A DNA stretch of 64,000 bases from the NCBI RefSeq assembly GCF_020034665.1, contig NZ_JAIQDI010000002.1:124001-188000 (forward strand), given 5' to 3'. The stretch is from Niabella beijingensis (GTDB lineage: Bacteria > Bacteroidota > Bacteroidia > Chitinophagales > Chitinophagaceae). Made by a program: the position numbers and the translations under genes. A model generated the notes under the pieces. The model ran no database searches and had not been told where the DNA came from. It saw only the letters and a program-made list of their open reading frames with translations. This document shows positions 44,392 to 53,902 of the stretch, one piece after another. Position 1 is the stretch's first letter. Each line of letters begins with the position of its first letter.

Positions 44392-45105
44392 TTATATTTT
44401 GGATAATTCTTTCTGCATTTTTATTTTTTCGACAAACTGATAGGCTTCCAAGCCCTTTCCTTCGCTGACTTTTTGGAGAATGCTCCGGTGCGGGGCTGTG
44501 GTACTATCAAAATCTCCAAAAAACCGGATGGCGTTTATATGGTTTTCTGCTACAGATCCGAATGTTGTCAACTCTTTGATGAGTTGTGGAGTGCCGGAAA
44601 ACGTGCTTTCATTGATATAGATGTTGGTTTCAAAAGCACCTCTATTCAATAAGACAATTTTTTCCAGGTATTGCGTACAAGGTGCATAAGCGCTGCCGCC
44701 TGCAATCACAACATTGAACGTAAATTTTGCGTTTAGCTCATCCTGCACAGCCTTAAATTCTCCGATGGTATAATCTTTTGAAAACAGTGATGGCAGTTGG
44801 TCGCTTTCCGGGGCGCCAAAGTCCAGGTAGAACGCGTCATAGTCTTTCTGCGCTAACTGGTACAGGTTTTCAAACAGCAACTGGCGATCCAGTTTCTCAC
44901 GTTGGTCAAGTAGGCTCATGGTGGCAAAACGGGAGGGTGTTTTACCCTGTAGAAATTTTAGTTGTTGACAGCTTGATTTCACGGAACTGTCAAAATCCAC
45001 AAAATAAGCCCTGTCATTATCCTGTTGTTTTAAGGCTTGCAGATACGTAAGCATTGATTTACCGGCACCCCCTTTGGCCTGGATGTTAAATTGAAACTGT
45101 TGCAT
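44392..45105 (-). CDS. ParA-like ATPase of the mobilizable element
   Basis: 237 aa. Walker A variant K-G-G-A-G-K-S at 11-17 near the N-terminus, and Y-F-V-D-F-D-S at about 34-40, as in ParA/MinD-type ATPases. Y-L-D-F-G-A-P at about 95 is the likely Walker B. It could partition or stabilise the circular form of the element, or position its transfer apparatus. Confidence 0.8.
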   Translation of the reverse strand: MQQFQFNIQAKGGAGKSMLTYLQALKQQDNDRAYFVDFDSSVKSSCQQLKFLQGKTPSRFATMSLLDQREKLDRQLLFENLYQLAQKDYDAFYLDFGAPESDQLPSLFSKDYTIGEFKAVQDELNAKFTFNVVIAGGSAYAPCTQYLEKIVLLNRGAFETNIYINESTFSGTPQLIKELTTFGSVAENHINAIRFFGDFDSTTAPHRSILQKVSEGKGLEAYQFVEKIKMQKELSKI

Positions 45106-45156
45106 TGTTTAATTTTTTTTACTTTAAAAATTAATATTGGAGCAAAGGGTATAAAA

Positions 45157-46101
45157 TCAAAGCCCTCTGCCTCTCTGCGTTCTTTGTTGCTGCTGCTGTT
45201 TGGATTGAGCGATCAGCCATTCATTCAAATCATCACGGTACTGGTATAAATGGCTGCTGTCGGTGTATTTTTCCGACTGCGATTCTTTATTCCAGGCAAG
45301 CGCTTTTTGTGTGTATTGCCTGCCGGAAATCCCCCGGTCTAAGAACAGGGAGATCGTATGGTGCTGCTCCATCAGGGAGCGGCTTTTCTCAAGAAACGAA
45401 AGAGAATTAAGCACCAGGTAATTGGTCAAAACCAAACCCGCTTGTGGTCGTATAACGGCAAACGATAGAAAATCAAAGAAGCCCTCGAATACGGAAACTT
45501 CCTGTTTGCCATTGTTAAAAAAAGCAATGTCTTTTGGTGAGCTACTACCTTTAAAGGTTGGGCTTCTCAGTTCAAAACCTCTCGATCGATTTTCAAAGCC
45601 GATCACCGTTTGCTGTTTGCCATACAGTGAAAAGTCAACTTCTTTGCAGTATTGCTGCGCGATATGGAGGGGGATTTTTCTTTCTTCCAGATAGGAAAGT
45701 AGCGGAGTGCTTTGTAAAGGCCGTAAGCCGGTAATAATGATTTTTCCCCTGCCTGGCTCTTTCTTTTCACCAGCCATAGCCATGAGCGTAGGGTGTTGTT
45801 GCTGGTGAAAAGAAAAATTGCTTCCAATATTTTGCTCAATAATTTTTGTTGCTGCTGTTTTGGCATCGCAACGGAAAAACCTGGCAGCAAAATCAATGAT
45901 GTTGCCACCTTTACCTTCACCATGGTCGTAATAAATATTACGAGTACGGTCAACTTTGAAGGAAGCGGTGTGTTCATCTCTGAATGGTGATCTATACCAA
46001 TAATCCTGCCTCGTTATTCTATCCGGCATAAAACCAAGCGATGCTAACAGGGCTACCAGTTCCACTTTCTTTGCTTCTTCAAATATAATTTGTGAGGACA
46101 T
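45157..46101 (-). CDS. Primase-like Toprim protein of the mobilizable element
   Basis: 314 aa. The N-terminal 80 residues have the layout of the CHC2 primase domain (Y-W-Y-R-S-P-F-R-D-E-H-T-A-S-F-K, Y-Y-D-H-G-E-G-K-G-G-N-I-I-D-F) but no zinc cysteines. The C-terminal part has the Toprim acid E-G-F-F-D at 206-210 and a D-R-G segment near 255. Such proteins are common in Bacteroidota mobilizable elements and may prime the transferred strand. Its catalytic competence is unclear. Confidence 0.78.
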   Translation of the reverse strand: MSSQIIFEEAKKVELVALLASLGFMPDRITRQDYWYRSPFRDEHTASFKVDRTRNIYYDHGEGKGGNIIDFAARFFRCDAKTAATKIIEQNIGSNFSFHQQQHPTLMAMAGEKKEPGRGKIIITGLRPLQSTPLLSYLEERKIPLHIAQQYCKEVDFSLYGKQQTVIGFENRSRGFELRSPTFKGSSSPKDIAFFNNGKQEVSVFEGFFDFLSFAVIRPQAGLVLTNYLVLNSLSFLEKSRSLMEQHHTISLFLDRGISGRQYTQKALAWNKESQSEKYTDSSHLYQYRDDLNEWLIAQSKQQQQQRTQRGRGL

Positions 46102-46107
46102 ATTCTT

Positions 46108-46449
46108 TTATTTTTTACTGGTTATAGTGTTAGCAGAAACAGGGAGGTACGGTGGGTACTCTGGTTCAATGATGGGTTTGTGGCCTTTTTGTTTGAGATA
46201 GGCCAATACTTCGGAGCGAAGAAAATACACCCGACCTCTTTGTTTATGGCAGGGCAGGCCGCGTTTCATCCAGTCATGCAGGGTAACCAAAGAGATGCGG
46301 AACATACCAGCGATCTCTTTACGGGTTAGTAAGGGTTCTTCACCTTCGGTTTGCGTTGGTTGTGCAGGAATTTGCTCTAAACATTCCTTTATTGCTTCCT
46401 TAATCCACCTGCGAAAATCTCCCTCGTTGGGAATAAATAGTGTATCCAT
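46108..46449 (-). CDS. Excisionase-like HTH_17 protein
   Basis: 113 aa. After a 35-residue leader comes the HTH_17 signature L-L-T-R-K-E-I-A-G-M-F-R-I-S-L-V-T-L-H-D-W, then G-L-P-C-H-K-Q-R-G-R-V-Y-F-L-R-S-E-V-L-A-Y-L. Such MerR-like HTH proteins act as excision factors or regulators in NBU and CTn elements. Confidence 0.88.
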   Translation of the reverse strand: MDTLFIPNEGDFRRWIKEAIKECLEQIPAQPTQTEGEEPLLTRKEIAGMFRISLVTLHDWMKRGLPCHKQRGRVYFLRSEVLAYLKQKGHKPIIEPEYPPYLPVSANTITSKK

Positions 46450-46610
46450 AAAATTGATTTTTATGGATGCAACATGGATCAGATTTTACCCAAAGTCAAT
46501 GATGGATGGAGTATGGATTTTTTGGGATTAGTAATAAATCAGTTACAACGAAGTTCAGGCAAGTGGACGCAGGTAAGGGAATAGTGAAAGGGTAAATAAA
46601 AAGAGCTTCA

Positions 46611-47504
46611 TCAGTAAAAAAAATCTTCCAATGCCTGAATAAGCTGCTTTACTTTAGGGCTTTTATAGTTTATTAATTCATTTTGGCTGCGGGCTTTCCC
46701 TTGCAGTGTATTTAATTTTAGATTCTTAAAGGCTTCAAAGTGTAAAGCAAGTATCGCCGCAATATCTGTATCCGAAAACTTTTTAAAAAGCTGTTCACCC
46801 TTTTGCAAGGACGAAGGGGCCTGAACGTTTTTCAGTAGGATCAGCAGTTGGATCATCAACATTTCATGGTTGCGGTTATTCAATTCAATACTTCCGGTAC
46901 TAAAAGAGTTGGTTAGTTCCCTTAGTTCTGTATCGGCTGTTTTCATAATCTGGTCGATATGGCCGGATAATTTTTCTACCAATATTTTAATCTGCTGGTC
47001 GGTATTGGCTTCTTTTGTCGTGCCGACCTCCTGGATAATAGATTGAACACCCGCAGAAAGTTCCTGTTTTAAATCATTTTGTTCCTGATTAATTTTCTCC
47101 CGGATCTGGTCATGCAATTCGGATTGCTTTTCAGTAACCCACTCAAGGGCGGCGTTTAATTTCCTTTGTTGGTGGCCTTTTCTTTTCAGCCTGTCGTTGA
47201 TCTCATATTTAAGAAATCGAAGAAAATCAGCTTTATCCGGATACAGGCCATAATGAAATTCAAGATACCGGATAATATCAAATCCTTCGTATTCATACAA
47301 CTTGTTGAAGATTTCGTTTACATAGCGTATTGCAAATGGCTCTTTAGGGAAATACAGATAAAAGTTCTGCTCATAGTCTCCAAGCCGGTAAACAAAATAG
47401 GCAGTAAACCCTCCCGGAGTAGCAGAGTATCCCGACCGGAAACCGAATGTAGCCAGCATATTCCTAAAAATCATCCGGGAAAACAACCATTTTCTTATAT
47501 TCAT
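46611..47504 (-). CDS. Unknown protein with coiled coil, 297 aa
   Basis: An N-terminal part of about 110 residues with many aromatics (Y-F-V-Y-R-L-G-D-Y-E, Y-L-Y-F-P) and F-L-R-F-L-K-Y-E-I-N-D-R-L-K-R-K, then a Glu/Gln-rich coiled coil from about 125 to 190 (E-K-Q-S-E-L-H-D-Q-I-R-E-K-I-N), then a helical C-terminus. It lies between the integrase and the excisionase gene. Unrecognised; an RteC-like role was considered but is not supported. Confidence 0.65.
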   Translation of the reverse strand: MNIRKWLFSRMIFRNMLATFGFRSGYSATPGGFTAYFVYRLGDYEQNFYLYFPKEPFAIRYVNEIFNKLYEYEGFDIIRYLEFHYGLYPDKADFLRFLKYEINDRLKRKGHQQRKLNAALEWVTEKQSELHDQIREKINQEQNDLKQELSAGVQSIIQEVGTTKEANTDQQIKILVEKLSGHIDQIMKTADTELRELTNSFSTGSIELNNRNHEMLMIQLLILLKNVQAPSSLQKGEQLFKKFSDTDIAAILALHFEAFKNLKLNTLQGKARSQNELINYKSPKVKQLIQALEDFFY

Positions 47505-47576
47505 ATACTAACGTTTTTCTTAGGAAGAAATATTACTACCTAAATTAATAAAAATTATACATTCCTGAACAGGCAT

Positions 47577-47607
47577 AAAAATGCCCTGACAGCGATAGCC
47601 ATCAGGG
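47577..47607 (-). terminator. Terminator after the integrase gene
   Basis: CCCTGA at 47584-47589 pairs with TCAGGG at 47602-47607 (12-nt loop). On the minus strand a T5 run follows 2 bp after the hairpin. It ends 23 bp after the integrase stop. Confidence 0.45.
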
Positions 47608-47629
47608 TGTCGCCAGGATTATTAATACT

Positions 47630-48997
47630 TTAGACTGCTTTTAATGTGGTTTTATTTCGTTTTGTCCCTTTCGTGAAGGCCAGCAATTTGCCGGAGAACT
47701 CTTTCTTTACAGCATCTTCATAGTCGCCTAAGTAAATCTCGGTAGTCGTTTTGGTGGTATGCCCCAAAGCCTCCTGGACATATTCTGTGCTCGCTCCGGA
47801 TCGTTTGGTAATAGTAGCATAGGAATGACGGCACACCATGTTATTTACCTCTTTTTCTATCCCTAATTGTTTGCATATTCTTTTCATCCCGTCACAAATA
47901 AACTTGCACAGCCACTTAACACGAATATGCTGTTGTAACGGATCTGCCTCTTTATCCATTATAGGAAATAGGAAATTATCAGGACTTTTGTCCTTATTAC
48001 CCCATTTCTCAATAGATTCCAACATATCCTCGTTGATGTATGCACGGATCAGTTTCGGATCGTTGCGGGTTTCACGTTCCGTCTTGGCTCTTATAAAATG
48101 CAAATACTCTCCGTAAATATCTTTAAACTTTAAGTAAGCTAAATCTTTGGGATTCATCCCGTTTCCAAAGTAGCAGAAAAACCAGTAGGCTTTTGCCCGT
48201 TGGTCTTCCGGTCGCTTTGGCTTAGATTCATATAACCTCCTAATATCATCAAGATCCAGAGACTTTTTAACTCTCCTGGAGGTGGGTATCTGATATTTTC
48301 TTCTCCCGAATGGGTAACACAGATCACGTTTGATGATTTTATTTTCTATAGCCTCATTAAATACTGCCCTTAATGATCTTAACTTTATTCCTACAGTTGT
48401 TTTAGTACATTTATTTGTATCTATCATCCAATGTTCATACTGGTTCAAATAGCTTACCGTTATTTCTGTAAACCGAACATTACCTTTGAAGCGTTTCAGG
48501 CAATAATAGGTATCCTGGTAGTTAAGCGCATTCCCAATTCTTCTTTCCTCAATTAGTCGTTTTATGTATGAAACAAACGTATAAGAAATATGGTACATGT
48601 TCGGATGCTTTTCATCCAAAATTTTAAAGCGTTTTTTATATGGCTCAAAATCAAAATCTGTACTATTGTTCTCTACCGGTTTCTCTTTTAGCTGCTTTTG
48701 CTTAAAGAGCGGATTGTCTTTTATAAACTGTTGTTCGAAATAAGAAAGATCAAAGGGGTGTAATTCATCGGCAAGTTTCTTCGCATCGGTCTCTATCTTT
48801 TGAATATTGACGCGGATTTGTTGCAATTCATTGCTAATACGGGGTGCCGAAAACTTTTGATAATCCTCTGGGGATAAATCATAGATTGTTGGATAATAGT
48901 CGCATTTTCTATTCAACGTTACTCTTAACTTCAATGGATAAACACCCTCTTTTTTCGGCCTTCTTGTGTCCTGAACAATTACAATACTTACTGACAT
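47630..48997 (-). CDS. Tyrosine recombinase/integrase
   Basis: 455 aa. An arm-binding N-terminal domain (Arm-DNA-bind_5 style: K-K-E-G-V-Y-P-L-K-L-R-V-T) is followed by a SAM-like core and catalytic domain. C-R-H-S-Y and L-G-H-T-T-K-T-T-T-E-I-Y-L-G-D-Y hold the conserved His/Arg and the nucleophile Tyr. The first catalytic Arg is replaced (N-G-M-N-P-K-D-L), as known for IntDOT-type enzymes. It would integrate the element into the tRNA-Leu gene, whose 3' fragment lies about 190 bp upstream of its start. Confidence 0.93.
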   Translation of the reverse strand: MSVSIVIVQDTRRPKKEGVYPLKLRVTLNRKCDYYPTIYDLSPEDYQKFSAPRISNELQQIRVNIQKIETDAKKLADELHPFDLSYFEQQFIKDNPLFKQKQLKEKPVENNSTDFDFEPYKKRFKILDEKHPNMYHISYTFVSYIKRLIEERRIGNALNYQDTYYCLKRFKGNVRFTEITVSYLNQYEHWMIDTNKCTKTTVGIKLRSLRAVFNEAIENKIIKRDLCYPFGRRKYQIPTSRRVKKSLDLDDIRRLYESKPKRPEDQRAKAYWFFCYFGNGMNPKDLAYLKFKDIYGEYLHFIRAKTERETRNDPKLIRAYINEDMLESIEKWGNKDKSPDNFLFPIMDKEADPLQQHIRVKWLCKFICDGMKRICKQLGIEKEVNNMVCRHSYATITKRSGASTEYVQEALGHTTKTTTEIYLGDYEDAVKKEFSGKLLAFTKGTKRNKTTLKAV

Positions 48998-49189
48998 TGT
49001 GAAAAGATTTTTAGATTAAAAAATCCTTCCTGATAAAAATTTGCAAACAGATTTGCAAACAATCAGAGGTTAAACGCCATATAAATGACTTTTAACGCAA
49101 GTAAGTTATTTTTCTTAAATGATTGAAATATAAACAATTAGGATAAACCAAGTGAAATCCGATTAAATGAAATTAGATATTTGATACGC

Positions 49190-49241
49190 CTCAAAATCTG
49201 GTTTCCGCAAGGGAGTGCAGGTTCGATTCCTGTTCTGGGCA
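49190..49241 (+). other. 3' fragment of tRNA-Leu(CAA), candidate attachment site
   Basis: The sequence begins at the anticodon loop CTCAAAA (anticodon CAA), continues through the 3' anticodon stem, a long variable arm, the T arm (GCAGG TTCGATT CCTGT) and the 3' acceptor strand TCTGGGC plus A. Upstream bases do not pair with it, so the 5' half is absent. Tyrosine-integrase elements often leave such a duplicated tRNA end. NBU1 is known to use tRNA-Leu. The intact copy is not in this window. Confidence 0.8.
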
Positions 49242-49263
49242 CTTGATTATCAATTGAATAAAG

Positions 49264-49290
49264 AGACTCGCGAAAGCGGGTCTTTTTTAT
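49264..49290 (+). terminator. Terminator after the tRNA-Leu fragment
   Basis: AGACTCGC at 49264-49271 and GCGGGTCT at 49276-49283 form an 8-bp stem with a GAAA tetraloop and one T-G pair, followed by six Ts. Probably the original tRNA-Leu terminator. The stretch 48998-49334 otherwise holds no gene. Confidence 0.75.
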
Positions 49291-49334
49291 TGCATACGAT
49301 TTGGGATCACGTTGAATATTTGGGTGATCGCAAA

Positions 49335-49574
49335 TTAGTTTTCCATTGACAGCCTTACTGCCCAAAGGCCACGTGTGAACTGGCCGCTGGGCTTTCCTTT
49401 TAACAACAGCTCATCAAATGACCAGTAAGGGCTAAAGTCTGACTTAAGATGATCCGCCATATAAGCACCCAGCTCGTTGATATTTGGCGGATTGTCGTCC
49501 TGCGTTACCTCGTCGGAAAGGTATAATACAAAGTCCAGGAAGTCTTCAGGTGATCCGCTGTCTTCGGGAAGCAT
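49335..49574 (-). CDS. Small unknown protein, 79 aa
   Basis: Acidic protein with helical character (S-P-E-D-F-L-D-F-V-L-Y-L-S-D-E-V, L-G-A-Y-M-A-D-H-L) and W-S-F-D-E-L-L-L. It has no signal. Start at ATG 49574; unrecognised. It lies just outside the element near the exporter genes. Confidence 0.45.
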   Translation of the reverse strand: MLPEDSGSPEDFLDFVLYLSDEVTQDDNPPNINELGAYMADHLKSDFSPYWSFDELLLKGKPSGQFTRGLWAVRLSMEN

Positions 49575-49755
49575 TTTATTAATGCAGTTCGTTCAGCATG
49601 TTACAAATAGATGTAACGCGAACTTACTCATTATTCCGGCAAATAGCGCCAGGAACAATGCGAAAACATACAATTTCTCAATCGCTATACTAAATTTTCA
49701 TTTCTGCCTGCAACAGCCTGATAGACCGCCGGGGAGGATGGTTTTGCATTCTATA

Positions 49756-50130
49756 TCAATCGAGTAAGATGTTGTAGAATACTTTCGGATTAGCCACCTC
49801 TTTGTCTACCCCTATTTTCTCAGCCCCTTGTATAGATCCGTTAGCCGGTATATCGGGGATTGGAAAATCCACCGCGGGGCCACCTTTATTTCCGTCCCTG
49901 ACTTCAAGCCAAAGCCTGTAGCCATAACTTTCCTTATAAGCCTTATCTTTTAGGTTTTCCAATTTATATTCCACCTCGTAACTGCCCCCCAAAAAAGTAT
50001 TTTTTAATATAGTTACCTTAAAGTCTTCCGGCTTAAAGTTGTCATCTTTAATGGCGTCGTTATCTTTATTGCAGGAAATGAAAAATAGGAAAGCTAACAA
50101 GAGAAACTGTCCTCTAAAAATGAATTTCAT
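49756..50130 (-). CDS. Small lipoprotein, 124 aa
   Basis: Signal with lipobox (F-I-S-C, Cys20), then N-K-D-N-D. The mature part has beta-strand character (F-K-V-T-I-L-K-N, S-Y-E-V-E-Y-K-L-E-N-L) resembling a small immunoglobulin-like domain. It is the gene downstream of the HlyD and ABC exporter genes on the same strand (135-bp gap). It could be an immunity or accessory protein of the exporter cluster; no direct evidence. Confidence 0.65.
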   Translation of the reverse strand: MKFIFRGQFLLLAFLFFISCNKDNDAIKDDNFKPEDFKVTILKNTFLGGSYEVEYKLENLKDKAYKESYGYRLWLEVRDGNKGGPAVDFPIPDIPANGSIQGAEKIGVDKEVANPKVFYNILLD

Positions 50131-50265
50131 AAGAAAACATGTTTTAGTTAAAAGTGACTACTAAGGGTGCCAATGCTGACTTACGCAAGTATTATGCCAA
50201 TTGAATTGTTTATAAACAATACTGAAATACCAAGGTGGGATATAAAGACGATAGACCTTGCGGCT

Positions 50266-51618
50266 TTATTTATTCAGGGCATATTTCAGATTGTCAAATA
50301 ACCGCTCAATCAATCGACGGTCCTTGGTTATAATTTCGGCGGCCCCTTTTGCCTCATGCCTGAAGGCGATCGGCTTGCCATAGTTGGTAATAAGCCCTTT
50401 TGGAAATTTTACGGTAACCAGGTAAGTTTCAACATTTCCCTGTTGTGTTTTTTCTGTATTAGTGGTGAGCGAAATGTTGTTTACTATTCCGGTAATAGAT
50501 CCATACTCGTTGTAGGGAAAATCGTCCAGCTTTACGATCACTTCCTGTCCTGTTTTTACTTTACCAGCGCCCAGCGCCGGAAGCGCTACCTGCCCATATG
50601 GCTCATTGGCATCCGGTATAATGGTAAATACGGGTTCCTGGGCCTGTACAAACTGGTCATCTGTCCAAAACCGCAGGAACTGCACCTGCCCTTTAAATGG
50701 AGCCTTGAATAAATACCGTTGCTCCCAAAGTGTAATATTATCAATAAGATCATTGTAAGCTGCCAGCAGCGCAATTTCCAGTTCTTTGCGCTTTTCATTT
50801 TTCTGCACATCCACTTCCGTTATTTTACTGAGTGTTTGCTGTGCCTGTTTTTCTGCATCTATCTGGCTGCTTCGGGCATTAGCATACCCGGATTGGGTAC
50901 TTAGATATTCCATTTTTGTCCGGTCCAGTTCTGCTTCCGCGGCTACTTTCCCCGCATATAAAATAGAATCCCGTTTTAAAAACTTTTCCGAGTACTCCAG
51001 TGTGCTTTTGTTGATATTGATCCGATCTGAGCTGTTCCTGACTTCGTTCATCTGGTGCTCACGCAGACTCCGGAGGCTTTGGATTTGTTTGTCATACAAT
51101 TTGTTGTTGTTAAAATTGGCCATCTGTTGCAGGCTGCCTAAGAAACCATAATACCTGGAAGTGAGATCTCCCAGCGCCACCCTGGAAGGCAACGTAGCTA
51201 AAATGGAAGTGTTGTAACTGTCATTAGGATTGTAGTTTTTTAATGCTTCCTTAATCAGGCATAGCGTATCATAAGAAGTGGCACTTTCTATATAGCCTAC
51301 TATATCTCCGCCATTTACCCGTGACTGCGATACGGTGCGGTTCAGCTTTATTTTACCCGCACTGTTCGCAACTAATTTTATCGGAGCTACCGGTGTATTG
51401 ATGGTTACCTGTCCTTTTACAATATCCGGGTACCGGATGATCCAGCCAAAGAATAGAAGAAGTAAAAAAATGAATACTACAATCATGCTGACCCGCCATC
51501 CAAACTTTGTGGGCATGCGCTCAATAATATCCCTTACTTCTTCAGTACGCTCGGTACCCCGATATCTTTCTGTATCAATTTCTTCCATTGTGTTACTTTC
51601 AAAATGCTTATTGTTCAT
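50266..51618 (-). CDS. HlyD-family membrane fusion protein
   Basis: 450 aa; an alternative start at 51588 would drop 10 residues. One transmembrane helix at about 43-62, then the membrane-proximal V-T-I-N-T-P-V-A-P-I-K-L-V-A-N-S-A-G-K-I strand, a long alpha-helical hairpin region (residues 120-280, D-R-T-K-M-E-Y-L-S-T-Q) and the second lipoyl-like half ending G-Q-V-Q-F-L-R-F. Adaptor between the inner-membrane ABC exporter and the outer membrane. It overlaps the ABC gene by 11 bp. Confidence 0.92.
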   Translation of the reverse strand: MNNKHFESNTMEEIDTERYRGTERTEEVRDIIERMPTKFGWRVSMIVVFIFLLLLFFGWIIRYPDIVKGQVTINTPVAPIKLVANSAGKIKLNRTVSQSRVNGGDIVGYIESATSYDTLCLIKEALKNYNPNDSYNTSILATLPSRVALGDLTSRYYGFLGSLQQMANFNNNKLYDKQIQSLRSLREHQMNEVRNSSDRININKSTLEYSEKFLKRDSILYAGKVAAEAELDRTKMEYLSTQSGYANARSSQIDAEKQAQQTLSKITEVDVQKNEKRKELEIALLAAYNDLIDNITLWEQRYLFKAPFKGQVQFLRFWTDDQFVQAQEPVFTIIPDANEPYGQVALPALGAGKVKTGQEVIVKLDDFPYNEYGSITGIVNNISLTTNTEKTQQGNVETYLVTVKFPKGLITNYGKPIAFRHEAKGAAEIITKDRRLIERLFDNLKYALNK

Positions 51619-53902
51619 CCGGTGTATCGGTTTTTACGTTTCCAGGAATCGTCAAAGGAAGATTCTTGATCTCATTGGTTACCAATTGTGTTTTTTCCGT
51701 CATTATGGTACTGCTTAAATCCAGCTGTGATTGTACCAACTGGAAATACCTCCCTTTTCGTTGCATCAGGCTTTCATGATTGCCCATCTCAACGATAAGC
51801 CCATCCTGCATTACAATGATCTGGTCTGCTTTACGTATGGTGCTTAGCCGGTGTGCTACAACAACGACCGTTTTATCTTTAAACACATTATCCAACGCAG
51901 CAACTATTTTCTGCTCATTAAGGGTGTCCAGGGAGTTGGTGGCTTCGTCAAAGAACAGATAATCCGGATCCTTATAAAGTGCCCGTGCTATTAATATCCG
52001 TTGTTTTTGACCGCCACTTAATCCGCGTCCTTGCTCACCCATCTTGGTTTGGTATCCTAACGGTAGCTTTTCGATTTCTGCGGCGATATTGGCGGTATCC
52101 AGTGCTTTTTTCAGTTTTACGTAGTCTACCTTTTCGTCATCCAGCACAATATTATTTAGAATAGTGTCGTTAAATATTTTTCCATCCTGCATTACCGCTC
52201 CGCATTTGTCTCTCCATTGTTTCAGGCTGACATTATTTACATTCATATTGCCGATAAGTATTTCGCCAAAAGAGGGTTTGTACAGGCGCAGTATCAACTT
52301 TAACAGCGTGGATTTTCCGCTGCCGCTGTCTCCTACGATCGCCGTTACTTTTCCCTCTGGTATATGCAAGCGGACATTCTTTAAAACAACAGGAGATTGT
52401 GGCGTGTATTGAAAGGAAACATTGCTGATGCTTAAGCTTTTGTTTTCAGGAAGGTTAATGGGATTTGTGCCCACTTCTTCATGCTCATCTTTTAACTGAT
52501 GTATTTCATTAAGTCGCAGGAAGCTGATTTTTGCGAACTGGTAGGATAGGAGAAACTGTATAAATTGTACTACCGGCCCGTTCAGCATTCCGATCATAAA
52601 CTGGGTGGAGATCATCACCCCAAAAGTCATGTTCCCTTTTATGACGGCCGTGGCGCAGAAAAATGTAATGGCGAGATTCTTAGTATTGTCAATAAACTGT
52701 GCTCCGGTATTTTGCAGGTTATTGATGTTAAGCGATCGTACATTTACCTTATACAGCCGGGCCTGGATATCCTCCCATTTCCAGCGTTTGGGTTTTTCAT
52801 AGTTATTGATCTTTATATCCTGGATGCCACTGATGGTTTCTACCCAGTAGCTTTGGTTTTTGGATACTAACTCAAAATATTCCCAGTCTAATTTCTTGCG
52901 CAATCGCATAAAGCCCATTACCCAGACGACATACAATACGCTGCCTGCTAAAAATATATAGAAGATAGTGGTATTGTAAAATAAAAGTATGATGCCAAAC
53001 GCTATGAAGGTAAGCGTGGAGAAAATCATGTTAATAGAATTGTTCATAATAAATGAACGGATACGCTCATGATCCTGTGCCCGCTGCAATATGTCGCCCG
53101 TCATTTTGTTTTCAAAGAACGTAATAGGCAGTAACATCAGCTTGATCAGGTAATCAGAGATCAGGGCAATATTTACCCGGGCTGTTACGTGTAGCAATAT
53201 CCAGTCCCTTGCCATATTACTTAACAGGATGCTGACATATATGGCAATATTGGCAATAAGTACAATATTGATGAAATCAATGTCATGGGTCTGTATGCCC
53301 ACATCTATAACTGCTTTGGAAATAAAAGGAAGCAGTCCCTGTAGTGCTGTTACAACCAGCATGACTACAAACAGGTTGATAAAACTTTTCTTATACGGGC
53401 GGAAATAGCCAAGAAAATTTTCAAAGGTCTTTTTACGCTCGCTACGTTCATCGCCTCTACGTTGATAAAAGTCAGCCTGTGGCTCCATTGCCATCAAAAC
53501 GCCTTTGTCTTTTTCGGCTTTCTTGATCCATTTTTTTGAAAACTCTTCTTTGCTGTAACGGATATAGCCCTTGGCAGGATCTGCAACATAAATACCGGTA
53601 GTACGCGGATTGGTTTTATAAACTACAATGAAGTGGCTGTTATCCCAGTGCACGATTACAGGCAACGGTACTTTTATAATTAGTTCATCAATTGTGCATT
53701 TTAACGAAAGGCTGCGCAGACCAAGACCTTCAGCTGCGTGACTAAGGCCAAGAAAGGAGACACCTTCTTTACTGATTCCGCATTTGTCTCTTAAGTACTG
53801 CAGGCTATAATATTTTCCATAGTACTTAGCAATCATTTTTAAGCAGGCAGGCCCGCAATCCATCATATCCAGTTGCCGGTCGCAGGGGAAACGATTAATC
53901 AT
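51608..53902 (-). CDS. Peptidase C39-containing ABC exporter
   Basis: 764 aa. The N-terminal 130 residues are a C39 peptidase: catalytic C16 in D-C-G-P-A-C, H90 in H-W-D-N-S-H-F and D108 in A-D-P-A-K-G. Then a six-helix transmembrane domain, and the nucleotide-binding domain with Walker A G-D-S-G-S-G-K-S-T, signature L-S-G-G-Q-K-Q-R and Walker B L-F-F-D-E-A-T. C39 exporters cut leaders after Gly-Gly while pumping the cargo out. The double-glycine protein encoded divergently 328 bp away is the obvious cargo. Confidence 0.95.
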   Translation of the reverse strand: MINRFPCDRQLDMMDCGPACLKMIAKYYGKYYSLQYLRDKCGISKEGVSFLGLSHAAEGLGLRSLSLKCTIDELIIKVPLPVIVHWDNSHFIVVYKTNPRTTGIYVADPAKGYIRYSKEEFSKKWIKKAEKDKGVLMAMEPQADFYQRRGDERSERKKTFENFLGYFRPYKKSFINLFVVMLVVTALQGLLPFISKAVIDVGIQTHDIDFINIVLIANIAIYVSILLSNMARDWILLHVTARVNIALISDYLIKLMLLPITFFENKMTGDILQRAQDHERIRSFIMNNSINMIFSTLTFIAFGIILLFYNTTIFYIFLAGSVLYVVWVMGFMRLRKKLDWEYFELVSKNQSYWVETISGIQDIKINNYEKPKRWKWEDIQARLYKVNVRSLNINNLQNTGAQFIDNTKNLAITFFCATAVIKGNMTFGVMISTQFMIGMLNGPVVQFIQFLLSYQFAKISFLRLNEIHQLKDEHEEVGTNPINLPENKSLSISNVSFQYTPQSPVVLKNVRLHIPEGKVTAIVGDSGSGKSTLLKLILRLYKPSFGEILIGNMNVNNVSLKQWRDKCGAVMQDGKIFNDTILNNIVLDDEKVDYVKLKKALDTANIAAEIEKLPLGYQTKMGEQGRGLSGGQKQRILIARALYKDPDYLFFDEATNSLDTLNEQKIVAALDNVFKDKTVVVVAHRLSTIRKADQIIVMQDGLIVEMGNHESLMQRKGRYFQLVQSQLDLSSTIMTEKTQLVTNEIKNLPLTIPGNVKTDTPDEQ

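Larger units (their letters stand above)
41893..49241. mobile_element. NBU-like integrative mobilizable element (core)
   Basis: Relaxase, MobC, candidate oriT, small unknowns, ParA-like, primase-like, excisionase-like and tyrosine integrase genes are all on one strand and end at the tRNA-Leu fragment. No conjugation (tra/mating-pair) genes are present, so transfer would need a helper. The left limit is unknown; cargo may extend through the defence-like genes to about 33 kb. Confidence 0.8.

Noticed and set aside
49138..49365. 75-aa minus-strand frame across the tRNA-Leu fragment (R-T-G-I-E-P-A-L-P-C)
   Set aside because: This is the familiar spurious translation of the antisense of a tRNA-Leu 3' end.
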